64,000 bases of DNA from Listeria monocytogenes (GTDB taxonomy: Bacteria; Bacillota; Bacilli; Lactobacillales; Listeriaceae): assembly GCF_013282665.1 (NCBI RefSeq), contig NZ_CP054041.1:434001-498000 (forward strand). The letters run 5' to 3'. Every line of letters begins with the position of its first letter. The first letter of the stretch is position 1. The position numbers were made by a program, and so were the translations under genes. Positions 54,655 to 64,000 of this stretch are shown piece after piece. The notes under the pieces are model-generated. The model saw only the letters and a program-made list of their open reading frames with translations. It was not told the origin of the DNA and ran no database searches.

Positions 54655-55116
54655 TTGAACTGGACCATCTGGAACAAAAGCCAGCCTGCTCCGCTAGAAT
54701 TATTAATGGAAGCTGATCCTAGCGAAAAACAAATTGCGAAATACCTGGAAGCATCACACGTTTTCCAACTAGTGGATGCCAATGAAATAATCGGTATTAT
54801 TTGCTTACTTCCATTAAACAAGCAGCAACTTGAAATTATGAATATCGCTGTCCAACCTTCTAAAAGGAATCAAGGTGTCGGTAAAATACTCCTTGAAAAA
54901 GCTTTTGATTATGCAGCGAAGAATGGTTTTTCAGCAATCATTGTTAAGACAGGTAATTCAAGTATCGATCAACTTGCCTTTTATCAAAAAAACCATTTTC
55001 GGATGCAGCAAATCGTACCGAATTATTTTACTAAACATTATCCTGACCAAACAATTATCGAAAATGGCATTGCTTGCTTAGATCAAATCATTCTATTAAA
55101 AGAAATAAAATCCTGA
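54655..55116 (+). CDS. GNAT-family N-acetyltransferase
   Basis: A 153-residue acetyltransferase with acetyl-CoA loop PSKRNQGVGKILLEKAF near residue 74 and FYQKNHF near residue 109. It starts at a TTG with GAGGTG at 7 nt; an upstream frame to 54595 would overlap the divergent gene. Substrate unknown. Followed by a terminator. Confidence 0.88.
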   Translation: MNWTIWNKSQPAPLELLMEADPSEKQIAKYLEASHVFQLVDANEIIGIICLLPLNKQQLEIMNIAVQPSKRNQGVGKILLEKAFDYAAKNGFSAIIVKTGNSSIDQLAFYQKNHFRMQQIVPNYFTKHYPDQTIIENGIACLDQIILLKEIKS

Positions 55117-55140
55117 TGAAGTTTATCATCAGGATTTTTT
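55107..55140. terminator. Bidirectional terminator of the GNAT and glmM genes
   Basis: AAATCCTGATGA/TCATCAGGATTT stem with T6. Confidence 0.92.
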
Positions 55141-55150
55141 GTTTGTTGTT

Positions 55151-56503
55151 TTAATCGTTAAGTGCCATTTCTGAACGAACAACCGCTGAAATACGTTCAC
55201 AATATTCATCAGTTTCTTCTTTCGTAGCAGCTTCTACCATAACTCTGACTAATGGTTCTGTACCAGATGGACGAACAAGAACCCGACCATTACCAGCCAT
55301 TTCAGCTTCTACTTCACTAATTACTTTACTTACTTTCGGATTATCGGTTACATGGTTTTTGTCACTTACACGAATATTTTCTAATTTTTGCGGGAATGTT
55401 TTCATTTCAGCCGCAAGTTCAGACAATTTTTTCCCAGTTGCTTTCATCACGTTGATTAATTGGATTCCTGAAAGAAGTCCATCACCAGTTGTATTATGAT
55501 CTAAGAAAATAATGTGACCAGATTGTTCTCCACCAAGATTATAATTACCTTCACGCATTGCTTCAACTACATAACGGTCACCAACAGCAGTTTGTACATC
55601 TTCAATTTCAAGCTCTTTCAAGCCTTTGTAGAAACCTAGATTACTCATGACAGTAGATACAATCGTGTTGTTATTTAATAAGCCTTGTTCACGCAAATAT
55701 TTCGCGCAAATAAACATAATCTTATCTCCATCGACAATTTGACCAATTTCGTCAATCGCAATGACACGGTCGCCGTCGCCGTCAAAGGCTAAACCAACAT
55801 CTGCTTTTTTATCTAAAACAAAGGCAGCTAATGCTTCTGGATGTGTAGAACCAACGCCATCATTGATATTTAGACCATTTGGAGAAGCTCCCATTGAACT
55901 AATATCCGCATCTAAATCTGCAAATAAATGCGTTGCAAGACCAGCAGTTGCACCATTCGCACAATCAAGTGCAATATGATAACCATTAAAGTCATTTTCG
56001 ATTGTTTGTTTTAAGTATTGAATATATTTTTGTTTACCTTCAAAATAATCGCTCACTGTACCTAGACCTTCACCGCTTGGACGAGGTAATGTATCTTCTG
56101 CTGTATCAAGAAGTTGCTCAATTTCTTCTTCTTGATCATCAGATAGTTTGAAACCATCTGAACCAAAGAATTTAATACCGTTATCATCCACTGGATTGTG
56201 GCTGGCAGAAATCATGACGCTGGCAGATGCTCCTTGTGCTTTTGTTAAATAAGCAACACCAGGAGTAGAGATAACGCCTAGACGCATTACTTCAATCCCT
56301 ACAGAAACAAGTCCTGCAATTAAAGCAGATTCTAACATTTCTCCTGATATACGTGTATCACGAGCTACAAGCACGCGTGGATGTTCACCTACGTGACGGG
56401 TTAAAACGTAGCCACCCATTCGACCTAATCTGAATGCAAGTTCTGGTGTTAATTCAGAGTTTGCTACACCTCTAACTCCATCCGTACCGAAATATTTACC
56501 CAT
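55151..56503 (-). CDS. glmM: Phosphoglucosamine mutase GlmM
   Basis: A 450-residue alpha-phosphohexomutase that turns GlcN-6-P into GlcN-1-P for peptidoglycan. Phosphoserine loop [11 protein letters not shown] (Ser near residue 101), metal loop DGDGDR near residue 240, sugar loop GGEQSGH and the phosphate loop [11 protein letters not shown] near the end are intact. It lies downstream of cdaA-cdaR, and GlmM is known to bind and restrain CdaA in Gram-positive bacteria. Confidence 0.98.
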   Translation of the reverse strand: MGKYFGTDGVRGVANSELTPELAFRLGRMGGYVLTRHVGEHPRVLVARDTRISGEMLESALIAGLVSVGIEVMRLGVISTPGVAYLTKAQGASASVMISASHNPVDDNGIKFFGSDGFKLSDDQEEEIEQLLDTAEDTLPRPSGEGLGTVSDYFEGKQKYIQYLKQTIENDFNGYHIALDCANGATAGLATHLFADLDADISSMGASPNGLNINDGVGSTHPEALAAFVLDKKADVGLAFDGDGDRVIAIDEIGQIVDGDKIMFICAKYLREQGLLNNNTIVSTVMSNLGFYKGLKELEIEDVQTAVGDRYVVEAMREGNYNLGGEQSGHIIFLDHNTTGDGLLSGIQLINVMKATGKKLSELAAEMKTFPQKLENIRVSDKNHVTDNPKVSKVISEVEAEMAGNGRVLVRPSGTEPLVRVMVEAATKEETDEYCERISAVVRSEMALND

Positions 56504-56600
56504 TTTATTACTCTCCTTCTAAGTCATTCATTATCTAAATGATTTTTGTTTGTCTTTTCATATTTACTTTGTCAAATGTTGGTTCTATATTCACTAATCG

Positions 56601-56650
56601 TAACCATACATTTGTTATTATACCTTTTTTAAGAAAAAATTTCATCTCTC
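56601..56650 (-). promoter_or_regulatory. Possible own promoter of glmM
   Basis: Minus strand TATAAT (56617-56622) with weak ATGAAA 17 nt before. It would allow glmM expression apart from cdaAR, downstream of the terminator at 56711-56748. Confidence 0.4.
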
Positions 56651-56710
56651 TACAATAAAACGCTGGCAATACTTAAGTTTTCACTATTCTATGTATGAAA
56701 AGCTTTTGTT

Positions 56711-56748
56711 AAAAAGGAGGAGTATGAGACTAGCGCCCCACACTCCTT
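56711..56748 (-). terminator. Terminator after cdaR
   Basis: AAGGAGT/ACTCCT.CTT stem with about 20-nt loop, then CTTTTTAAC on the minus strand; moderate strength. Confidence 0.6.
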
Positions 56749-56751
56749 ATG

Positions 56752-58110
56752 TTATGTGCTTTTGGATGGTACTGCAATGGATGCTTCTTTATCCGTAATG
56801 ATGAAATCTGCTTTTCTAGGATTAATAACATAGGCGACATTGTCTGGCAAACCGTTCAATTCTAGCGGTATGCTGTAATTACCTGCTTTGCTTTTACTCA
56901 GATTGGCAATAACACTTAGTTCTTTCGCGGTAATTCCATCAACTGTTTTCTTTTCTCCAGTTATCGTCACGGATACTTTTCCATTTGCAGGAGTAATCAT
57001 TTGTGCATCAAACGTATTTTTCAATCCACTCATATATACTTGCATATTAGAAAACGACTTAGAAATTTTTGTATCGTTATCACCTGAATCATCTGTGTTG
57101 TTATTATTTTCATCTGTGCCTTGGTTACTATCTGAGGTTGTCGCATTGTTATTTGCTTCAGACTTTTTTACAGTCTTAATCTTCACCTCTATCGTCGATG
57201 GTTGGACTGATTTGGCTCCGGTCGGAACAGGAACAGTCACTTCTTTAACGGTATCTGCTTTGATTTTAGAAACATCAATTGGAATTTCGATTTCTTTGAT
57301 TTTTTCAAGGACCGCATCATCACCGACAACTACCACTTCTGACTTATCTGGTGTCATGCTGGAAATTTCAATATCACTTTCTGGCGTGCCTTCTTGCTTA
57401 ATTTTCACTGGAACGGACTTACCAACTTTTTCAACTGGCACGGTCACTTCCACTTCTTGCGGATTTACCTCGACATCTAACTTGTTCAAATTACTATCAA
57501 AAACAGAGACTGTAGCTTTATCCGTAAATTCGGATTTATGCTTGCCATCACTTTCGAGTGTTGCTTTTACGTAAGCGATTTGTTCGATAGTATCTTTTGC
57601 ACCAGTGATGGAAACTTTTTTAGGATCAATGATTGGTGTTCCAGCTTGATAACCATCTGCAACAACGGATTTGCTCAATTCTACATCAACAGAGAATTTT
57701 TTCGTTACTTTTTCTTGTACATTGACGTTAACGGTTGCTGGATTCACTTTTACTTTTAAGCGGTCAGATACATCTTTCACTTGTAGTTTTACTTCTTGCG
57801 TGCCGATGGAGGCATTTTTCAAATCTGCGTATACGGTAAAGTCTTGTTGCGCTTTAGCAGATTGAACGATGCTACGAGGCCCTGAAAGCGTGACTGTAAC
57901 GGTTTCTGGAATTCCCGAAATATATAAATTCGTTTTATCATAATATACTTTGACCGGGACATTCTCGATGACTTCTGAATCACTAGAAGACGTCGTAGAA
58001 AAAGTCGTGGCGTTATTATTATTTGCATTAACTGATGTAAAAAGGATGGCTGCGAGTAGTAAGGCTACAATCCGAATCGACCATTTGTTATTCAAAATTC
58101 GATCCATCAT
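56752..58110 (-). CDS. cdaR: CdaA regulator CdaR (YbbR-domain protein)
   Basis: A 452-residue extracytoplasmic protein with one N-terminal anchor (about residues 8-25) and four YbbR repeats (about 40-130, 135-215, 220-310 and 345-430), with a Asn/Asp-rich linker near residues 320-345. It regulates the diadenylate cyclase CdaA at the membrane. The ATG at 58110 overlaps the cdaA stop and has AAAGGAGG at 8 nt. Second gene of the operon. Confidence 0.95.
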   Translation of the reverse strand: MMDRILNNKWSIRIVALLLAAILFTSVNANNNNATTFSTTSSSDSEVIENVPVKVYYDKTNLYISGIPETVTVTLSGPRSIVQSAKAQQDFTVYADLKNASIGTQEVKLQVKDVSDRLKVKVNPATVNVNVQEKVTKKFSVDVELSKSVVADGYQAGTPIIDPKKVSITGAKDTIEQIAYVKATLESDGKHKSEFTDKATVSVFDSNLNKLDVEVNPQEVEVTVPVEKVGKSVPVKIKQEGTPESDIEISSMTPDKSEVVVVGDDAVLEKIKEIEIPIDVSKIKADTVKEVTVPVPTGAKSVQPSTIEVKIKTVKKSEANNNATTSDSNQGTDENNNNTDDSGDNDTKISKSFSNMQVYMSGLKNTFDAQMITPANGKVSVTITGEKKTVDGITAKELSVIANLSKSKAGNYSIPLELNGLPDNVAYVINPRKADFIITDKEASIAVPSKST

Positions 58111-58928
58111 TCGCTTTTGCCTCCTTTCCATTTAGAAAAGATAGAAGGTTTCTTTGCAGTTACTGTGACTAGCTCTTTAAGAAGAATTTTATGTAACTCT
58201 TCTTCTGACACATCACGGAAAAGTTCTCCACCTTTAGTTAGGGAAATTCCGCCTGTCTCTTCAGAAACTACAATCGTAATACTATCTGTCACTTCACTAA
58301 TTCCAAGTGCAGCCCGGTGACGCGTTCCAAGTTCTTTGGATAAGAACGGGCTATCTGAAAGTGGTAAGTAACTTGCTGCCGATGCAATTTCGTTTCCTTT
58401 AATGATAACTGCTCCATCATGAAGCGGTGTATTCGGAATAAAAATATTAATTAATAATTGAGAAGAAATTTTTGCATTTAATGGAATACCTGTTTCAATA
58501 TAATCGTCCATTCCTGTATCACGTGCCACTGAAATCAGCGCCCCAATACGACGTTTCGCCATATACTGAGTCGATTTTTCGATTGACTCGATTAAATGAT
58601 GCTGTTCGCGCTCGATTCTTGATCCGTAACGAGTAAAAATATTGCCTCGTCCAAGCGTTTCTAAAGCACGGCGTAATTCCGGTTGGAAGATAATTATAAT
58701 TGCAAGGAATCCCCAAGTAAGCATCTGATCCGTAATCCATTCGACTGTTTGGAGACCAAAAAATCCGCTTAATAGTTTGACTGCAATGATAATAAAAATG
58801 CCTTTTAATAATTGTACTGCTTTTGTACCTCGGATTAACATGATCACTTTATAAATTACAAACCATACGACAAGAATATCTACAATATTTGCTAGATAAT
58901 GCAATATCGACATATTGGAAAAATCCAT
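58107..58928 (-). CDS. cdaA: Diadenylate cyclase CdaA
   Basis: A 273-residue c-di-AMP synthase with three N-terminal membrane segments (residues about 5-80) and a DAC domain carrying the hallmark LHDGAVIIKGN (DGA motif, near residue 170) and TRHRAALGISE (RHR motif, near 203). The ATG at 58928 has GGAGGTG at 7 nt. c-di-AMP is essential for growth and osmolyte control in Listeria. First gene of cdaA-cdaR. Confidence 0.97.
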   Translation of the reverse strand: MDFSNMSILHYLANIVDILVVWFVIYKVIMLIRGTKAVQLLKGIFIIIAVKLLSGFFGLQTVEWITDQMLTWGFLAIIIIFQPELRRALETLGRGNIFTRYGSRIEREQHHLIESIEKSTQYMAKRRIGALISVARDTGMDDYIETGIPLNAKISSQLLINIFIPNTPLHDGAVIIKGNEIASAASYLPLSDSPFLSKELGTRHRAALGISEVTDSITIVVSEETGGISLTKGGELFRDVSEEELHKILLKELVTVTAKKPSIFSKWKGGKSE

Positions 58929-59047
58929 CACTTCACCTCCGTGCCTCTTGAAAACCATTTATGATCACATGGTTCACTTTCTTTATTATAGCATAAGAGT
59001 GTAGGTGGAAAAAGCAATCGTTCCACCAAAAATGGGAAAGATTTGTT

Positions 59048-59094
59048 AAAGAAAAAACTTGTTGAAAACGGTTGTTATCGTTTCCAACAAGTTC
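59048..59094 (-). terminator. Terminator after the maltose phosphorylase gene
   Basis: AACTTGTTGGAAACG/CGTTTTCAACAAGTT stem followed by T6 on the minus strand. Confidence 0.88.
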
Positions 59095-59102
59095 TATTAT
59101 CC

Positions 59103-61364
59103 TTAAAATCCTACTGTTATAGCCGTTTCTAATAAATATTCTTTCTTATACATTTCTAAATGAATTGGCTCTCCGTGACATAATTTTACAGTAACCTGCC
59201 CAACTTCTACTTTTACTTCTAGTAAACGATCACGGAAGTTAATTTTGAAACGGTAATTTTCCCAGCCATCAGGTAAGAATGGTGCAAAGCTTAATTCGCC
59301 AGCAGTTACTCGCATGCCTGCAAAGCCTTGAACGATGGATAACCAGCTTCCTGCCATTGAGGTGATGTGCAGTCCATCTTCTGTATCGTTGTTAATATTA
59401 TCCAAATCTAGTCTTGCAGTTCGCTTATAAAGTTCTACTGCTTTATCATATTTACCAAGTTCTGAAGCTAACACCGCGTGAACAGCTGGCGATAAGCTAG
59501 ATTCGTGTACTGTTAATGGCTCATAGAATTCAAAGTTGCGTTGTTTCGTATCAAAGTCAAAGTCATCATAGAATAAATATAAACCTTGAAGTACATCGGC
59601 TTGTTTAATGAAGCAAGAACGTAAAATTTTATCCCAAGACCAATTTTGGTTGATCGGCATATCTTCTGGTTTTAATGTATCCGTGGAACGCAATTCTTTA
59701 TCTAAGAACGTATCGTGTTGCACAAAAATCTGCCATTTCTCATCAAAAGGGTAATACATGCGATGCTCGATATCTTCCCATTTTGCAATTTCGTACTCGG
59801 TCACGCTTAAACGTTTTTTCGCTTCTGCATCTAAATTCTCTAGCGTATAACGAATTGTCCAAGCTGCGATATAGTTTGTATACCAGTTATTACTGACGTT
59901 ATTATCGTATTCATTTGGCCCAGTGACACCGTGAATCATGTACTTATCTAAGCGATCAGATAAATGCACGCGGTCGGCCCAAAAGCGAGTGATTTCAGTC
60001 AACACTTCGATTCCATCTGTTTTTAAATACGAATCATCGCCAGTATAGTTTGTGTAATTGTAAATCGCATAAGCAATCGCGCCATTACGGTGAATTTCTT
60101 CAAATGTAATTTCCCATTCATTATGACACTCGACGCCTGTAAAAGTGACCATCGGATACAGTGCGCCAGCTAGACCGATTTTCTGCGCGTTGATTTTCGC
60201 CCCATCCAATTGATCGTGGCGATATTTAAGTAAATTGTGACTTACAGATTTGTCCGTTAATGATAAATACATCGGTAGTGCAAAAGCTTCTGTATCCCAG
60301 TATGTTGCGCCGCCATATTTTTCTCCTGTGAAGCCTTTAGGTCCAATGTTTAGTCTTGCATCCTCGCCATAATAAGTAGCAAATAATTGGAAAATGTTAA
60401 ACCGGATACCTTGTTGGGCGGAATCGTCTCCTGCAATCTCAACATCCGCTTTATCCCAACGTTCACGCCAGCCTGAAACATGCGCAGCTAATAATTCATC
60501 ATACGTTTTTGCTTCTAAGCTTTGTAAGATTTTTTCTCCTGCTGGAAGAATTTCTCCTTCCTCATAATCACGAGATGTCGTAATGACTACGCGTTTTTCT
60601 ATTTGCGCTACTTCCTTTTCTTGTAGGTCGAATTGAAAATGATTTTCGGCGTAAAGTGCCTTTGTTTGATTTGTTTCATTTGCCGCATTGGTCTTATTTT
60701 CCATCACCGCGGAAACAGTAAAGCGTGGTGTTCCGAAGTTATTGGGAATGGTTTTTGTGACAAGTGAACCGCGACTTGCCGATGAAGCTTTTGCGACTTC
60801 TTGCCAGAACATTTCTTCATAGTTGGCATCTTCATTTTGCACGTTGCCATCTAAAAAGGACGTTAATTCCACTTTTGCGGGGCTTAATGCTTCCACTTGG
60901 TAGTGAATAACCGCAAGTTCTTTCGTTGCAACACTAAGGAAACGTTCCGCAGAAATTCGGAATGTTTTATTATTTTTAACTACCGTGAATTGTCGTCTTA
61001 AAACGCCTTTTTCCATATCTAAAACAAGTTCAAAATCGCTTACTTCATCTACAAATAAATCGAGTTTCTCACCATCTAGACGTACTTCAATTCCGATAAA
61101 ATTAAGACCGTTAATGACTTTGCCGAAATAATCTGGGTAGCCATTTTTCCACCAGCCAACTCTTGTTTTATCTGGAAACCACACGCCTGCATAATAAGTT
61201 CCAATATGGCCGTCGCCGGAGTATCCTTCTTCAAAATTCCCGCGCATCCCCATGTATCCATTACCGAGTGAAGTTAGGCTTTCTTGCAAACGTTTATTTT
61301 CTTTATCTAGTTTGGTTGTCCGTAATGTCCATGGTTCGATTTCAAATAATTGCTTTTGTGCCAT
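59103..61364 (-). CDS. Maltose phosphorylase (GH65)
   Basis: A 753-residue glycoside hydrolase family 65 enzyme; the family splits maltose or related disaccharides with phosphate to glucose and beta-glucose 1-phosphate. The catalytic Glu is in [12 protein letters not shown] near residue 480, [13 protein letters not shown] near 335 and the late RIxLN-type [13 protein letters not shown]. The genes for a DUF1189 protein and two maltose-type permeases precede it, so maltose is the probable substrate. TTAGGAGG lies before the ATG. Confidence 0.93.
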   Translation of the reverse strand: MAQKQLFEIEPWTLRTTKLDKENKRLQESLTSLGNGYMGMRGNFEEGYSGDGHIGTYYAGVWFPDKTRVGWWKNGYPDYFGKVINGLNFIGIEVRLDGEKLDLFVDEVSDFELVLDMEKGVLRRQFTVVKNNKTFRISAERFLSVATKELAVIHYQVEALSPAKVELTSFLDGNVQNEDANYEEMFWQEVAKASSASRGSLVTKTIPNNFGTPRFTVSAVMENKTNAANETNQTKALYAENHFQFDLQEKEVAQIEKRVVITTSRDYEEGEILPAGEKILQSLEAKTYDELLAAHVSGWRERWDKADVEIAGDDSAQQGIRFNIFQLFATYYGEDARLNIGPKGFTGEKYGGATYWDTEAFALPMYLSLTDKSVSHNLLKYRHDQLDGAKINAQKIGLAGALYPMVTFTGVECHNEWEITFEEIHRNGAIAYAIYNYTNYTGDDSYLKTDGIEVLTEITRFWADRVHLSDRLDKYMIHGVTGPNEYDNNVSNNWYTNYIAAWTIRYTLENLDAEAKKRLSVTEYEIAKWEDIEHRMYYPFDEKWQIFVQHDTFLDKELRSTDTLKPEDMPINQNWSWDKILRSCFIKQADVLQGLYLFYDDFDFDTKQRNFEFYEPLTVHESSLSPAVHAVLASELGKYDKAVELYKRTARLDLDNINNDTEDGLHITSMAGSWLSIVQGFAGMRVTAGELSFAPFLPDGWENYRFKINFRDRLLEVKVEVGQVTVKLCHGEPIHLEMYKKEYLLETAITVGF

Positions 61365-61379
61365 ACTAAAACCTCCTAA

Positions 61380-62213
61380 TTAGCGACTAGCAGCCATCCT
61401 TTTTTCACTAGTCTTATAAAATCTTGTCTTTAAAAATGTCCATGCTATCATTAACACCATTCCGAGTGACTGAACGGCCATGATAATCGTAATATCAAAG
61501 TAGATAAAGCCGATAATACAAGCCGCAATAACTGGAATTCCCAGTGCATTTAGCGTTAAATTTACTGATTCTTTAAAAGAAGCAATGCTTGAAAAACTGC
61601 TCCGTTTTGTCATCCAAATGAAAAGCGTCGTAAACACAGTTAACATGAGTGAGCTAACGAAAATAATGGAACCAATCATCAGCACCATCGATAGGAAAAC
61701 AAATGCTTGGTTTTCCAAGTACCACTGCGCCGACACCCAATCAACAAGCGACTCGCCTGACGTTATTTCGCTTAAGGTCGCATCTTTTGGGTAGCTCACT
61801 TCAAAATGGTAACCACTCGCATCTGTCAGCGTCATTTCTTGGTCTTTGAAGTTAATGATATTTTTAGCTCCGGCAAGTTCAGCCTTCGTTAAATTTACAC
61901 CGGCCACGCCATTCGTCGATTTTTCGACAATATGCGCATTTTTATCAGTTAATTCTCCGTTTTCAAGTGAAAGACCACTAAGTTTCGTCGCGAATTGATC
62001 TGTACCAAGTGTCGCCATTTTTGGCATTAAACTTGGTAAATCAAAACTCGACTGATTGGCAAAGTGCGCGGAAACAGGAAGTAACAGTAACGCATTTAAG
62101 AAAATAAATACGATGACCATTTGCCAGAATTTCAGTACTTTCCGACCTTCGAAAATAGCGGTTGGACCGAGTGTGCTTTTTACATATTGAATAATAAACG
62201 GAACTTTTTTCAT
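61380..62213 (-). CDS. DUF1189-like membrane protein of the maltose operon
   Basis: A 277-residue protein with one N-terminal membrane segment (about 27-45), an extracellular domain of about 120 residues, and three to four segments in the C-terminal half. It resembles the DUF1189 family that often follows maltose-type transport genes. The ATG at 62213 has AAAAAGG about 11 nt before; the frame to 62240 is less likely. Role unknown, likely with the transporter. Confidence 0.8.
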   Translation of the reverse strand: MKKVPFIIQYVKSTLGPTAIFEGRKVLKFWQMVIVFIFLNALLLLPVSAHFANQSSFDLPSLMPKMATLGTDQFATKLSGLSLENGELTDKNAHIVEKSTNGVAGVNLTKAELAGAKNIINFKDQEMTLTDASGYHFEVSYPKDATLSEITSGESLVDWVSAQWYLENQAFVFLSMVLMIGSIIFVSSLMLTVFTTLFIWMTKRSSFSSIASFKESVNLTLNALGIPVIAACIIGFIYFDITIIMAVQSLGMVLMIAWTFLKTRFYKTSEKRMAASR

Positions 62214-62240
62214 TGATATCACAGCCTTTTTAAAAATCAA

Positions 62241-63092
62241 TTATCCTTTTGTTCCACCAGCAGTTAAGCCAGAAACAAAATTCTTTTGTAAGAAGAAGAA
62301 CAGTAAACAAATTGGTAGCGCGGCTAAAATGGCACCCGCTGCGAATAAGGCTACTTTTTGTTGTTGTGGGTTGGCGATAAACGTTTGAAGACCTACCGCA
62401 ATCGTTAAGTTTTCTGGTGTTCTAAGTAGGAATTTCGCAAGTAAGAAATCTCCGAATGGCCCCATAAATGCCCAGAGAGCTTGCACGGCAATCATCGGTC
62501 TTACTAGAGGTAAGATGATTTGAGCAAAAATCCGGAAATGTCCTGCCCCGTCAAGCTTGGCGGATTCATCCAGATCACGCGGTACGGTATCAAAGTACCC
62601 CTTCATCAGCCATGTGTTCATTGGAATCCCACCACCGATGTAAATCAATGTTAAGAACCAATATTGATCCAGTGCGCCGAGTAGCATCGCTAACACGTAG
62701 AAAGCTGTTAGAGCTGCCATTGTTGGCACCATTTGGATAATAAGGAAGAAAATCAAGCTGTTTTTACGACCTTTAAAACGGTAACGGCTATATGTATAAC
62801 CCGCAAGTGTCACAATCGTTACTTGCATAATCATCGTTACAACCGCGATAATCAGTGTATTTTTGTACCAATCAAGGTACAATGTTTCATTAAATAATCT
62901 CGTGAAATTATTCAGCGTCCAACTATCCGACCATTCCAGCGTAAATGCCGCGATATTCCCTGGTTTGAAGGCAGAAGATGCTGTGATTAGAATCGGATAC
63001 AAAATAATAATCGTTAGCACGGTTAAAAATAAATACGTGAAAAACTGTGTTAAAAACTTTGTTGTCCGCTGATCTTTCATAAAGTCTCTCAT
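62241..63092 (-). CDS. Maltose-type ABC permease (MalG-like)
   Basis: A 283-residue permease with six membrane segments. The EAA loop of MalG-type subunits is [23 protein letters not shown] (about residues 172-193), which docks on the ATPase. It begins 1 nt after the MalF-like stop. The substrate is inferred from the adjoining maltose phosphorylase. Confidence 0.93.
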   Translation of the reverse strand: MRDFMKDQRTTKFLTQFFTYLFLTVLTIIILYPILITASSAFKPGNIAAFTLEWSDSWTLNNFTRLFNETLYLDWYKNTLIIAVVTMIMQVTIVTLAGYTYSRYRFKGRKNSLIFFLIIQMVPTMAALTAFYVLAMLLGALDQYWFLTLIYIGGGIPMNTWLMKGYFDTVPRDLDESAKLDGAGHFRIFAQIILPLVRPMIAVQALWAFMGPFGDFLLAKFLLRTPENLTIAVGLQTFIANPQQQKVALFAAGAILAALPICLLFFFLQKNFVSGLTAGGTKG

Positions 63093-63093
63093 T

Positions 63094-64000
63094 TTACATC
63101 ATCTCCTCGTTCCCAAAGGCATTCGTCTTCTTAAAGGCAATCATCGAAACAGTAATAACGATAATGGAGATAAGAAGCGTCACAGCAGCAGCTACAGCAT
63201 ATTGTGGCGAAGTACCTGTTGTTAATTTATAAATCCATGAAATTAAGATATCGGTTGATCCAGCGCCTGCTCCGACACTTCCGGGACCACCTTCATTGAA
63301 TAAGTAGATTATCGAAAAGTTATTGAAGTTAAATGTATATTGCGTAATAAATACCGGTGCGGTTACAAATAAAATCATCGGTAATGTAATTTTACGGAAA
63401 CGTTGGATCGCACTTGCTCCATCAATTCTAGCTGCTTCATAAAGTTCACCTGGAATCGCTTGAAGCACCCCAGTAACCATAACGTAAATATACGGGAAAC
63501 CAAGCCAACCTTGAATACTAATCAGCGCCACTTTTGTCCAGAAAGGATCTGTTTTCCAAGCAATCGCATTGATATCAACAAATGGCAAATGGTTTAGAAG
63601 CGGAATGACTTGCGAGTTGATTGCACCAATACTGTCGTTAAACATATTGGAAAAACTCATGATTGTAATAAAAGCTGGAACCGCCCAAGGAAGTAAGAAA
63701 ACAACTCCAAAAAGACGTTTTCCTTTAATAAAGCTTTGGTTTGCTACAATCGCTGTAAACACCCCAACGACAATTTGTAAAGAAGTTGCACATATTGTCC
63801 AAATGAGTGTCCACGAAAATACACTTAGGAACGTGTCACGATACGAACTTAGGAAGAAAATATTAAAGAAGTTCTTAAATCCAACCCAGTCAATTAAATT
63901 CGCTGGCGGAATATGGTAAAAATCGTAGTTGGTAAATGCCATGAAAAGAGTAACAAGAACTGGGAAAATAATAACAAAAGTCATCACTAGGTATGCGGGT
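63094..64000 (-). CDS. Maltose-type ABC permease (MalF-like), 5' end outside the window
   Basis: The frame stays open to the window edge (upstream codons PAYLVMTF continue the first segment), so the gene is truncated here and its true start lies beyond 64000. About 300 residues with six membrane segments are visible; the EAA loop [23 protein letters not shown] is near the end third. It forms a heterodimer with the MalG-like subunit. The solute-binding protein should be encoded upstream, outside the window. Confidence 0.93.
   Translation of the reverse strand, partial: PAYLVMTFVIIFPVLVTLFMAFTNYDFYHIPPANLIDWVGFKNFFNIFFLSSYRDTFLSVFSWTLIWTICATSLQIVVGVFTAIVANQSFIKGKRLFGVVFLLPWAVPAFITIMSFSNMFNDSIGAINSQVIPLLNHLPFVDINAIAWKTDPFWTKVALISIQGWLGFPYIYVMVTGVLQAIPGELYEAARIDGASAIQRFRKITLPMILFVTAPVFITQYTFNFNNFSIIYLFNEGGPGSVGAGAGSTDILISWIYKLTTGTSPQYAVAAAVTLLISIIVITVSMIAFKKTNAFGNEEMM

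Noticed and set aside
56888-57574. 228-codon plus-strand ORF opposite cdaR
   Set aside because: Antisense shadow; the minus-strand frame is a clear four-repeat YbbR protein.
59050-59094. CcpA cre-like sequence GGAAACGATAACA
   Set aside because: It lies in the stem of the terminator after the GH65 gene and mismatches the cre consensus at key positions.

Overview
The window is chromosomal DNA of a low-GC Gram-positive bacterium, and gene order and protein sequences identify it as Listeria, almost certainly L. monocytogenes or a very close relative. The evidence is the run bsh, groEL-groES, rex, tsaEB-rimI-tsaD, paired crcB, fepA-fepR, argGH, betL, pdxR/pdxST, pta, feoAB, hemQ, anrAB, cdaA-cdaR-glmM and a GH65/maltose-transport operon. 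The species call rests on recall of these families; no search was run. Many genes start with GTG or TTG, and 4-bp ATGA/GTGA overlaps are common.

Layout. 1-1320 (minus): a DUF1672-type lipoprotein followed by the N-terminal part of a lipase-like protein that leaves the window; this resembles a type VII secretion lipase toxin with its lipoprotein immunity protein. 1676-5722: small membrane proteins, bile salt hydrolase with SigB-like and PrfA-box-like sites, and groES-groEL under a perfect CIRCE operator. 5892-10706: CPBP protease homologue, Rex redox repressor, ABC-F ATPase, anchored alpha/beta hydrolase. 10757-11110: an unannotated candidate type I toxin-antitoxin locus (28-aa hydrophobic toxin on minus, structured RNA on plus). 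11252-13873: t6A tRNA-modification operon. 13978-18086: two lipoproteins, two fluoride-channel subunits, a GyrI-like protein and a kinase-like protein. 18219-20361: tRNA-Leu(GAG), an XRE/TPR regulator of RRNPP type and a 620-bp hairpin-rich intergenic region. 20362-23446: FepA efflux pump, FepR repressor, HSL-type hydrolase.

23661-27951: arginine synthesis genes argGH with a good promoter and ARG-box-like site, then the BetL betaine transporter with a SigB-like promoter. 27995-33937 (minus): a sugar operon, transcribed from a PRD-type PTS activator through EIIA, EIIB and EIIC (galactitol type), a PfkB sugar-phosphate kinase and a class II aldolase. 34118-37143: divergent pdxR and pdxST for vitamin B6. 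37189-40941: an accessory-looking block with two membrane proteins, and a divergent pair of operons: TetR-Nudix, and a 7-TM protein with the hallmarks of Pyr4-family membrane terpene cyclases plus a flavodoxin-fold oxidoreductase. From memory, pdxT and pta are neighbours in the EGD-e reference, so this block may be an insertion.

41021-49643: pta, Fur-controlled feoAB with a small Cys-rich partner, a metallophosphoesterase, a DeoR regulator with a second-type nagA, manA and a nitroreductase. 49766-55116: excisionase-like HTH protein, HemQ, the AnrAB peptide-antibiotic transporter, a membrane protein and a GNAT acetyltransferase. 55151-58928: CdaA, CdaR and GlmM, which link c-di-AMP synthesis to cell-wall precursor synthesis. 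59103-64000: maltose phosphorylase, a DUF1189-like protein and two maltose-type ABC permeases, the last truncated by the window edge. Rho-independent terminators, often bidirectional, separate nearly all units. No CRISPR array, insertion sequence, rRNA operon or prophage was seen.
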